Origin: an archaeon
GTDB lineage: Archaea; Thermoplasmatota; Thermoplasmata; WALJ01
Length of the DNA: 41,251 bases
Direction: 5' to 3'
NCBI GenBank assembly: GCA_024278375.1
Contig: JAJRTH010000025.1
Location: 1-41,251 of the forward strand
In this document: positions 24,688-30,900 of the stretch, one piece after another
How the letters are laid out: the number at the start of each line of letters is the position of its first letter
How positions within the stretch are numbered: the first letter of the stretch is position 1
Made by a program: the position numbers and the translations under genes
The notes under the pieces: generated by a model
The model's database searches: none
Told to the model about the DNA's origin: nothing
Seen by the model: the letters and a program-made list of their open reading frames with translations, nothing else

Positions 24688-24816
24688 GGGCCCTTTCTTT
24701 GCTGCTCGCTCCGCTGGCTCGCCCTCCAAAGAAAGCCACCGGTGGTAAAGAAAATCGGGCTCACCTGCTCGCCCGCAATTTTCTTGTATTCGCCCACCAT
24801 CTCGCACCATTAACAT
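24688..24816. repeat. Nested inverted repeats between tRNA-Thr fragments
   Basis: CTTTCTTTG and CAAAGAAAG are perfect 9-bp arms (about 24694-24736) around a GC-rich CTCGCTC-type loop. CCACCGGTGG follows as a perfect palindrome. AAGAAAATCGGGC and GCCCG-CA-ATTTTCTT then form another long imperfect stem. No gene is seen; the overlapping long frames on both strands are compositional. Confidence 0.6.
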
Positions 24817-24948
24817 GCCACTGTGGCTTAGCGGTATCCGCACTCCTATCCTCAGGAGCGCTCTACCCTAAGCCTTCAACATGCCACTGTGGCTTAGCGG
24901 TATCCGCACTCCTATCCTCAGGAGCGCTCTACCCTAAGCCTTCAACAT
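24817..24948 (+). repeat. Two exact 66-bp tandem units, each starting with the tRNA-Thr 5' end
   Basis: The 66 bp at 24817-24882 recur exactly at 24883-24948, and the real tRNA-Thr follows in phase at 24949. Each unit starts with the first 21 bases of the tRNA, then diverges. Within a unit GGCTTAG (tRNA D-arm region) pairs with CTAAGCC near the end, and an inner stem ACTCCT-ATCCTC-AGGAG shares its loop with the hairpin at 24583-24604. The units are thus folded, tRNA-derived elements. They leave no obvious TATA box directly before the tRNA. Confidence 0.85.
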
Positions 24949-25020
24949 GCCACTGTGGCTTAGCGGTATAGCGACGCCTTGGTAAGGCGTAGGTCGGGGG
25001 TTCGATTCCCCCCAGTGGCT
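24949..25020 (+). tRNA. tRNA-Thr(GGU)
   Basis: Acceptor GCCACTG pairs with CAGTGGC (25013-25019), discriminator T; loop TTGGTAA gives anticodon GGU; T arm CGGGGGTTCGATTCCCCC. It is intact despite partial copies of its 5' end upstream (24669, 24817, 24883) and of its 3' end downstream (25097). Confidence 0.95.
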
Positions 25021-25113
25021 CTCAATAAGCGGAGCGTCCGGGGCATTTCCGAGGTGCGCTTTGCCCGAAGGGGTTAAAGGGCACTTCTTGATTCCGCCAG
25101 TGGCTCTCAATAA
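25012..25113. repeat. tRNA-Thr 3' end duplication with hairpin insert
   Basis: CCAGTGGCTCTCAATAA at 25012-25028 recurs at 25097-25113, and the match extends weakly to GATTCC on the left. The 85-bp period holds an imperfect hairpin of GTGCGCTTT...AAAGGGCAC type (25052-25083). The second copy supplies CAATAAAC, which sits about 25 bases before tRNA-Val and may be its TATA box. The DNA from 25029 to 25096 therefore looks inserted. Confidence 0.75.
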
Positions 25114-25135
25114 ACCGACCAGACATATGCAATCT

Positions 25136-25208
25136 GGGCCCGTGGTCTAGTGGTTATGACGTCCGCCTCACACGCGGGAGGTCGCCGGTTCAAATCCGGC
25201 CGGGCCCA
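25136..25208 (+). tRNA. tRNA-Val(CAC)
   Basis: Acceptor GGGCCCG pairs with CGGGCCC (25201-25207), discriminator A; loop CTCACAC gives anticodon CAC; T arm GCCGGTTCAAATCCGGC. It is followed 37 bp later by a coding gene. It is the only tRNA here without a visible copy of its own end. Confidence 0.95.
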
Positions 25209-25245
25209 TCCCAAAAACTAAAAACATCCACTTTTTCCCTGTTCT

Positions 25246-26232
25246 GTGAAAGGATATGCCATATGGCTTTCCGGAGAGCATCCAACCCTTCCTTACGCCG
25301 AGCTGAAAGGTGCTGTTGAAGCCGAAGGAGCGGATATTCTGGGGACTTTCGAGAGGATAGCGGTTGTTGCCGGGAAAAATGCGGATATGGTGTTCCCGAG
25401 AATGGGCTATGCAAGGCGCTCCTCACTTCTCATATCTCATGGGGATTTCGAGACCGTGAAAAGAGGGATCGAGGATGCGGATTTGCCGGAGGGAAGCTTT
25501 GCCGTGAGAGCGTACAGGTACTGTGATTTCCCGGGAAAAAGAAGGGATGTGGAGCGCAAAATGGGAGAGATAATATCCAAGCAGAGAAATATAGACCTAG
25601 AAAATCCTGAGCATGTCCTGGAAATATATCTCGGAAATGAGATTTTCGCAGGTTTGAAGATCGAGGATAAAAGAAAACTTGCTGAGAGAGAGCCGCAGAA
25701 AAGACCTTTTTTCTCTCCTGTGACCCTCGGTCCGAAGATGGCCCGGGCTCTCATCAACCTTACGAGGGCGAAAAGGGGGAAAAGAATTCTAGACCCTTTC
25801 TGCGGGACCGGGGGAATTCTGGTGGAGGCCGGGCTGATCGGAATCACACCTGTTGGAGCGGATTTCGATGTTGAAATGCTCGAAAGAACCGGGGCAAATA
25901 TGCGATTTTACGGGGTCAACGCTGAGTTATACGGAATGGATGTAGGGGGGATAGTCTCTATAAAAGGCATACATGCGGTGGCCACGGATCCTCCCTACGG
26001 AAGGTCCTCGAAAACAGGCGGTGAACCGATAGAGAAAATATATGAAAGAGCATTCAGGGCAATGGCCGAGATGCTTGATGTTGGGAAATATGTCTCCATA
26101 ATACTTACGGATACAAGGCAATGTAAGATGGCCATGGGCTTCGAACTTGTTGAACGCCATCCTGTCAGGGTTCATCGCTCACTCACGAGGAACTTCTGCC
26201 TCTTGCGGAGGTATGATGATGTTGAAGTTTAG
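25246..26232 (+). CDS. tRNA guanine-10 N2-methyltransferase (Trm-G10 type)
   Basis: SAM-dependent enzyme that forms m2G/m22G at position 10 of tRNA. The N-terminal half is a THUMP-type RNA-binding region (residues about 1-150, GYAIWLSGEHPTLPYAELKG). The C-terminal half is a class I methyltransferase with motif I ILDPFCGTGGILVEAG, GADFDVEMLERTGANM, and the catalytic TDPPYGRSS (motif IV) that marks N2-guanine enzymes. 328 residues, normal for the family. Start GTG 25246, 37 bp after tRNA-Val. Its last 54 bases overlap the convergent M50 protease gene. The stop is TAG. Confidence 0.92.
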   Translation: MKGYAIWLSGEHPTLPYAELKGAVEAEGADILGTFERIAVVAGKNADMVFPRMGYARRSSLLISHGDFETVKRGIEDADLPEGSFAVRAYRYCDFPGKRRDVERKMGEIISKQRNIDLENPEHVLEIYLGNEIFAGLKIEDKRKLAEREPQKRPFFSPVTLGPKMARALINLTRAKRGKRILDPFCGTGGILVEAGLIGITPVGADFDVEMLERTGANMRFYGVNAELYGMDVGGIVSIKGIHAVATDPPYGRSSKTGGEPIEKIYERAFRAMAEMLDVGKYVSIILTDTRQCKMAMGFELVERHPVRVHRSLTRNFCLLRRYDDVEV

Positions 26233-27657
26233 GAACTTCGAACCCCCGCTCCTCACGGACATGAGAACACCTACCGTATAGTTTCCCGAGCTCACATTCT
26301 GAGGAATATCCACGGCGAGAGTCAGATTCCTGTACTCTCCGGGAGACATCCTGAAGCTGAAACTGCTTGATGCATTGGAGCTGTTGTATTCGAAGAAGTA
26401 CGCGCTCCACCCCGGCGGATAATCGGGAATCATAAGTGTTATGTCCTCTTTTGCAGTCCCGTTGTTCTTCACGGTGAAATTGAAATACACGCTTGAGTCG
26501 GGATATCCGACCGTGTTATTGCTCTCTCCCGGGAATATATATGCATCCACATCATGGATCTGTTCCATCTCCTGTATGGGTATGGGTACGAAACAGATTA
26601 TTAGGAGTACTATCCCGAGAACGCCCAGGACTTTTCTGTCCGGTTTAAGTTTCGACACGTCATTGAGAGGGGGGACATGGTTCAGGCCAAGGAATATTAT
26701 CAGGAATCCGAAGATAAGCCATCCGGGATATAACAACCCCAGACCCAGAAGCAGGAAGACCGAGGCGTAGCTTACATATTTCGCCCGGTCTCCGAAGAGA
26801 GCCCTTACTATATGTCCTCCGTCGAGCTGTCCTGCCGGCAGTAGATTTATGGCGGTGACTAGAAAACCGACCCAGCCCGCAAAGGCGGTTGGATGCATAA
26901 CGCCATCGAAGGGAATGAACGCTGAAATCATTCTGTAAATTATAGGGAGTTCTATTATGAGTACATTACCTCCGGCAGTTGCGGAGATTGGCTGTGGATT
27001 CATGTTGCCGAGCATTATGCCAACGATGGATACTGGTATCGCGACCAGAAAACCCGCTATGGGTCCCGCTATTCCTATATCCAAGAGAGACTTTTTGTCC
27101 GGTATGGGTTCCCTTATGCTTATGAAGGCGCCCATTGTGCCCAGAGGCGGCATAAATGGTATGAAGAAGGGCAGAGAAGCACTGACATTCCTTCTCTTTG
27201 CCATTAAATAATGCCCCATCTCATGTACTCCAAGAATGGTCAGAAGCGGTATCGAAAAGAACAGCTCTCCGTAAATGAAGTTTTCAAAGGTGAATATGCT
27301 GTTCGAGCCGACATATCCCGCCCACTGGAACATTCCGGCTATGGCCGTGGTTAATAGAGTTATAGTGAACATCAACAGGTTCAGTTTCTTACCTCTGAAT
27401 TTCTGGCGAGGGTATCTTTTCACGAAGATTATGTACTCGCCCTTCCTTTCCTTCAATATCGGAATGTACCCCGCATCCCTCATCTTAATTCTCAGGCGGT
27501 CGAAGTTGTTTTCGAGTTCGTTCTCGTCTATTTCACAGAAGAAACCTATGGCATCGTAATTCACAGATACGCGATAGATAGGGAAATAGAACGAAATCAT
27601 CGATTTCAGCCTTTCGATCTCAGCATCCGAGGGGTATGAGAGCATACCGTTGAACAT
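26179..27657 (-). CDS. M50 site-2-like protease with extracellular beta-sandwich domain
   Basis: Second intramembrane zinc protease of the window, a different subfamily from that at 20913. An N-terminal soluble region of about 90 residues (YDAIGFFCEIDENELE) precedes the membrane helices. HEMGH (145-149) and NLLPAGQLDGGH (271-282) are the zinc motifs. After the last helix (about 355-375) a roughly 110-residue Asn/Ser-rich beta-sandwich follows (YFNFTVKNNGTAKEDITLMI, GEYRNLTLAVDIP), like NEW3/CARDB surface modules, with several N-glycosylation-type NxS/T sites. ATG 27657 follows GGGGA and is preferred to GTG 27660. The gene is the last of the winged helix-HAD-M50 operon, 12 bp after the HAD stop. 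Confidence 0.9.
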   Translation of the reverse strand: MFNGMLSYPSDAEIERLKSMISFYFPIYRVSVNYDAIGFFCEIDENELENNFDRLRIKMRDAGYIPILKERKGEYIIFVKRYPRQKFRGKKLNLLMFTITLLTTAIAGMFQWAGYVGSNSIFTFENFIYGELFFSIPLLTILGVHEMGHYLMAKRRNVSASLPFFIPFMPPLGTMGAFISIREPIPDKKSLLDIGIAGPIAGFLVAIPVSIVGIMLGNMNPQPISATAGGNVLIIELPIIYRMISAFIPFDGVMHPTAFAGWVGFLVTAINLLPAGQLDGGHIVRALFGDRAKYVSYASVFLLLGLGLLYPGWLIFGFLIIFLGLNHVPPLNDVSKLKPDRKVLGVLGIVLLIICFVPIPIQEMEQIHDVDAYIFPGESNNTVGYPDSSVYFNFTVKNNGTAKEDITLMIPDYPPGWSAYFFEYNSSNASSSFSFRMSPGEYRNLTLAVDIPQNVSSGNYTVGVLMSVRSGGSKFLNFNIIIPPQEAEVPRE

Positions 27658-27669
27658 CACTTCCCCATC

Positions 27670-28371
27670 CTACGTGCCTTTATAATCCTTCCTGTTAGAA
27701 ATCCATATGGCGGCATCATAGAGGTCGCTCGCGATATAATCGGCCGAACTGCCTCCCTTTTCTTCGGATATGCGTACTGTTATCATACCGAGATTTCCGG
27801 CACCTTCCACATCTCTTCTCTCGGAATCGCCCAAATAATAGGCTGTCTCGGGATTTTCCGCTTTTTTCATTGCAAGCTCGAATATTTTGGGGTTCGGTTT
27901 TCCTACCCCCGCCTCCTCGGAAGAAGTTATCTAATCGAATAATCCGTATATTTCGAGGGCCCTCAGAACCCGCCTCAAATAATCGTCATCGGCATCCGAT
28001 ATGACACCGAGATGTTCGGAAATAGACCTCATCAGTTTCAGACCTTTCAGGGAATTCTTGGAAAGTCCGGTAAATCTCTCGTGAACGGACACATACAGTT
28101 CTTCAATCCATTCCCTGTCCTCTTCATTCATCGGAATGCCGTGTTTTTCCAGCAGAATCTTCGTCCCGGCGGCAATCAGGTCCCTTATCGGTATGTAATC
28201 GAGACCCCTTGTCTCCAGGTATGGCCTTCTGTATTCCTCGATTTCCCACCATATTTCCCCGGGAGGTTCCGGAAGACCGAACCTTCGCTTTACCTCCCTG
28301 GCCATCTGGAGAAGCGCCGCTTGCTCGGTCTCCGGATCGGTTATCGTACCTACGAGGTCCAGAAATATCAC
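27670..28371 (-). pseudogene. HAD-superfamily hydrolase gene with in-frame TAG
   Basis: One continuous frame makes a complete HAD protein apart from TAG at 27931-27933. Before it: motif I FLDLVGT, a four-helix cap, and motif II LGVISDADDDYL. After the TAG: ITSSEEAGVGKPNPKIFELA with the motif III lysine, then YLGDSERRDVEGAGNLGM (motif IV) and a normal C terminus, ending TAG at 27670. The stop falls at a variable spot of the family. In motif I the second aspartate is Val (D-L-V-G-T), so the usual phosphatase acid/base is missing. GTG 28371 overlaps the stop of the regulator gene by 4 bases. The simplest reading is a pseudogene; the two ORFs could also make separate pieces, or the TAG may be read through. 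Confidence 0.8.
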
Positions 28372-28958
28372 TTTTTTCGTTTTACCAGCTCACCCAGCTC
28401 TTCCATATAGTCCTTGAGGTCCGGATTTTCGTTTATCTTCAGCAGGGCAAGGAGAAGGAATGTGTTTATGAAGGTCCTGTTGTCCATGTTTATGTTCTTC
28501 TTCTCTATCTTCTTCCACTCTTCGGCAGTTGCCTTGTCGAGCGCATCCAGAAAGCGGAAGAAATCCCTTGAGAAGATTCTCTCGTTGTCTATCCTGTATC
28601 CCATGGCTTTTATTGCGTTCATCGCTTCCTTGGCCGTACCTCTTTTGTAGTAGACTATGGAATTGTGCTCGTTCCTGTCGATCTCCGGGATTATTATATA
28701 GGTCTTGGCAACTCTTCCGTATAGTGCCTCCGGTATGTGATGCACCTTTCTCTCACCGACTATCTTTATAAGTCCGTACGCTTCGAGCTTTTTGATATGC
28801 CTGTAAACCGTGGACTGGTCCTTTCCCAGTATCTGGGATATCTGGGAGATGCTGAGGTCATTCACTCTCAGAAGGGAGAGTATCTTTCTTCTCGTGGATT
28901 CCGTGGCGATCTTTACGATTTCAGGGTCATTGAGCACCATTACGTCTTTCTTTTTCAT
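28368..28958 (-). CDS. Winged-helix transcription regulator (ArsR-like)
   Basis: 196 residues. Residues about 10-85 are a winged helix: IATESTRRKILSLLRV, ISQISQILGKDQSTVYRHI as recognition region, then LEAYGLIKIVGERK. The C-terminal ~110 residues are a helical domain of unknown role (SIVYYKRGTAKEAMNAIKAMG, FFRFLDALDKATAEEW), of a type seen in many archaeal regulators. ATG 28958. On the minus strand ATACTAAAAT about 23 bases upstream is a probable TATA box and overlaps one arm of the inverted repeat at 28966-29048, which suggests autoregulation. It heads the operon with the HAD and M50 genes. Confidence 0.88.
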   Translation of the reverse strand: MKKKDVMVLNDPEIVKIATESTRRKILSLLRVNDLSISQISQILGKDQSTVYRHIKKLEAYGLIKIVGERKVHHIPEALYGRVAKTYIIIPEIDRNEHNSIVYYKRGTAKEAMNAIKAMGYRIDNERIFSRDFFRFLDALDKATAEEWKKIEKKNINMDNRTFINTFLLLALLKINENPDLKDYMEELGELVKRKK

Positions 28959-28965
28959 GATAACC

Positions 28966-29048
28966 CATATGACATTTTAGTATTTCTACTTTTGCATTAC
29001 CATACATAAATATGCGATTTTCCCATACACGCATTAAAATGCCATATG
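28966..29048. promoter_or_regulatory. Long-range inverted repeat in the divergent regulator/aminopeptidase promoter
   Basis: CATATGACATTTTA (28966-28979) and TAAAATGCCATATG (29035-29048) are inverted copies with 13 of 14 pairs matching, 55 bp apart. The left arm overlaps the likely TATA box of the winged-helix gene. The right arm ends about 40 bp before the TATA box CTTAAATA (29090-29097) of the aminopeptidase gene. This is a good candidate operator for the adjacent regulator. Confidence 0.6.
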
Positions 29049-29127
29049 AGATTGGTTATGAACAATGCGTCCTTCTCTGCATAGAAAGACTTAAATAAAG
29101 TATCTGACAAATCCTTTCCGTGTTCCC

Positions 29128-30123
29128 ATGAATGACAGAGAATTCATGATAATGGTTGAACAGGCCGAAAGGGCGCTCAGACATGTTGTTGAGGCGGAGA
29201 AAAACGACGACGTGAAACTCATAACCGACAGAGAATGCGAGGAGATTGCCCTGGCTTTCCATGAGGCGTGCAAGAGACTGGGGCTGTGTTCGGAACTGAT
29301 AACTCTGCCCGGAAAAAGACCTCTGAAAGATGTGCCCAACTACCTGATCGAGAAGATAAACAATCCTGACATCTGTATAAATGCATTCAAGTCCAGTGCC
29401 GAGGAGACTCCTTTCAGGGTAAAGCTTATAGACATAGAGATAAAGAAGGGAGCGAAGGTGGCTCATGCACCCGGAATCACCAAGGACATGTTCATAGAGG
29501 GCGCTCTTCATGTGGATTACGGCGAGATGTGGGAAAATGCGAGAATGCTGATGGAAATTCTGGACAATGCCGAAACCCTCAGGGTGACCACAAGGAACGG
29601 GACAGACCTCGTCCTGAAGATAGGCGGCAGGAAGTTCCAGACGGACATAAAGATAAAGAGGAGGGAGATAGGCAATCTTCCGGCCGGAGAGATATGGTGC
29701 GCCCCCCATGAGGACGGTGCCGACGGTGTTGCCGTGATAGACGGGACCATAGGGGATCTGGGATTCGTCCCCTCACCTGTAAAGCTTCATATCTCCCGGG
29801 GAAAGGTGGTTAAGATAGAATGCGACGACGAGGATTTCAGAAAAAGACTGGAAGAACTCCTGAATGCCGATGAAATGGCTCCGGTAATAGGAGAACTCGG
29901 AATGGGTTTGAACCCGGGTGCGAAGCTGGTCGGCAACATGCTGGTGGATGAGAAGGCGGCCAGAACCATTCACATAGCGTTCGGGAACAATATGGACTTC
30001 CACGGCGGTAAAAACAACTCCTCCATGCACAGAGACTTTCTAATAAAGGAGCCGGATGTCGAGGTCATATATGCGGACGGCAAAAGAAAAACCATCATGA
30101 AAGACGGTATCATACTCAGTTAA
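29128..30123 (+). CDS. M29-like leucyl/thermophilic aminopeptidase
   Basis: 331-residue metallo-aminopeptidase-like protein. The family's C-terminal block is clear: NLPAGEIWCAPHEDGADG, GELGMGLNPGAKLVGNMLVDEKAARTIHIAFG (in parts) and GGKNNSSMHRDF, which hold the glutamate, histidine and aspartate metal ligands of M29 enzymes. It releases N-terminal residues from peptides, likely in the cytoplasm. ATG 29128 with TATA-like CTTAAATA at 29090-29097. It is divergent from the winged-helix operon and shares its regulatory region. The unknown gene at 30154 has its own promoter. Confidence 0.85.
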   Translation: MNDREFMIMVEQAERALRHVVEAEKNDDVKLITDRECEEIALAFHEACKRLGLCSELITLPGKRPLKDVPNYLIEKINNPDICINAFKSSAEETPFRVKLIDIEIKKGAKVAHAPGITKDMFIEGALHVDYGEMWENARMLMEILDNAETLRVTTRNGTDLVLKIGGRKFQTDIKIKRREIGNLPAGEIWCAPHEDGADGVAVIDGTIGDLGFVPSPVKLHISRGKVVKIECDDEDFRKRLEELLNADEMAPVIGELGMGLNPGAKLVGNMLVDEKAARTIHIAFGNNMDFHGGKNNSSMHRDFLIKEPDVEVIYADGKRKTIMKDGIILS

Positions 30124-30153
30124 CCTTTTAAATACGATTTTCATTCACTTTCC

Positions 30154-30900
30154 GTGCCCAAGAAGCGCAAGAGCATTTACAAGAAAATAGTTGGGACATA
30201 CAGGTCAGAGAATTCCAGGATTCCGGAAAATTTTGAGAGAGCGTCCTTCGAGAATGTACCGAGAGACCCTCTGGCGGAGGATTACATAAATGACTGCGCT
30301 CTTGCCCTGGGCATGGAGTATGTCATCGGGCGCAGGAACCTCGTGGATGGGGAGAAGAGCACGTTTTTCGTCATAAATGCCGGAGCGCCGCACCTCCCCC
30401 TAATGGCCTGTTTCCTGAAATCCCACGGCATAGAACCCTATTTCTACATAAGGGGGAGCGCCCCGTCCTGCACCACAAGTTTCATATATTTTTCCTCACC
30501 ATTCAAAAAGATAGACCTTCCCGAGGAGCCGGGACTGGCTCAGCTGTTCGACGCCCACGCGGACTTCGATAAGGTATCCGCAATGCCTGCCGTAACGAAG
30601 CTCAAGAAGTTCGGGATAGGCAGGGCCGTAGTCCTGGTGGAGTACAACTACCGCCCCCTCAATCACACATACAGAAAGCATCCGGAATTCGGAAAGAGGG
30701 TTGCGAAGTACAGAAAAAAGAGGATAGAGACCGAGATAATAGAGATAGACCCGAGACCCAGAGAGAAGGATTTCCAGAGAATAATAGATATGCTTGAAGA
30801 GGACGAGGAGGTGTTGAAAAAACTGGCTTTCTGCCTTAAAACAGACAGGGAAAAGGCAATGGAAATAATAAAAAATGGGAAGAAAGCGTTTTTCGGATGA
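30154..30900 (+). CDS. Unknown protein, basic N terminus
   Basis: 248 residues, no family recognised with confidence. It starts PKKRKSIYKKIVGTYRSE, has an alpha/beta-looking centre (STFFVINAGAPHLPLMACF, GIEPYFYIRGSAPSCTTSF, VVLVEYNYRPLNHTY) and a Lys/Glu-rich helical end. No signal peptide or membrane helix is seen. TTTTAAATAC (30126-30135) lies about 23 bases before GTG 30154, so the message is probably leaderless and the start is well supported. It ends convergent with the giant surface-protein gene, with adjacent stops (30900/30901). Confidence 0.75.
   Translation: MPKKRKSIYKKIVGTYRSENSRIPENFERASFENVPRDPLAEDYINDCALALGMEYVIGRRNLVDGEKSTFFVINAGAPHLPLMACFLKSHGIEPYFYIRGSAPSCTTSFIYFSSPFKKIDLPEEPGLAQLFDAHADFDKVSAMPAVTKLKKFGIGRAVVLVEYNYRPLNHTYRKHPEFGKRVAKYRKKRIETEIIEIDPRPREKDFQRIIDMLEEDEEVLKKLAFCLKTDREKAMEIIKNGKKAFFG

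Noticed and set aside
24817-24948. CRISPR array
   Set aside because: The units are directly joined 66-bp repeats with no spacers and no cas genes nearby.
24699-24971. Plus-strand frame with threefold CHCGLAVSALLSSGALYP repeats
   Set aside because: It is a translation of the 66-bp tRNA-derived units and ends inside tRNA-Thr; not a protein gene.
24383-25245. Prophage or integrative plasmid at the tRNA cluster
   Set aside because: Tail duplications resemble att sites, but the inserts are 25-129 bp and no integrase or phage gene is present in the window.
15542-28371. Genome-wide reassignment of TAG (pyrrolysine code) as the full explanation for interrupted genes
   Set aside because: One internal stop is TAA, and TAG ends several intact-looking genes (kptA, the G10 methyltransferase, the CoA-pathway ligase, the unknown gene at 38751). 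Suppression at single sites is still open.
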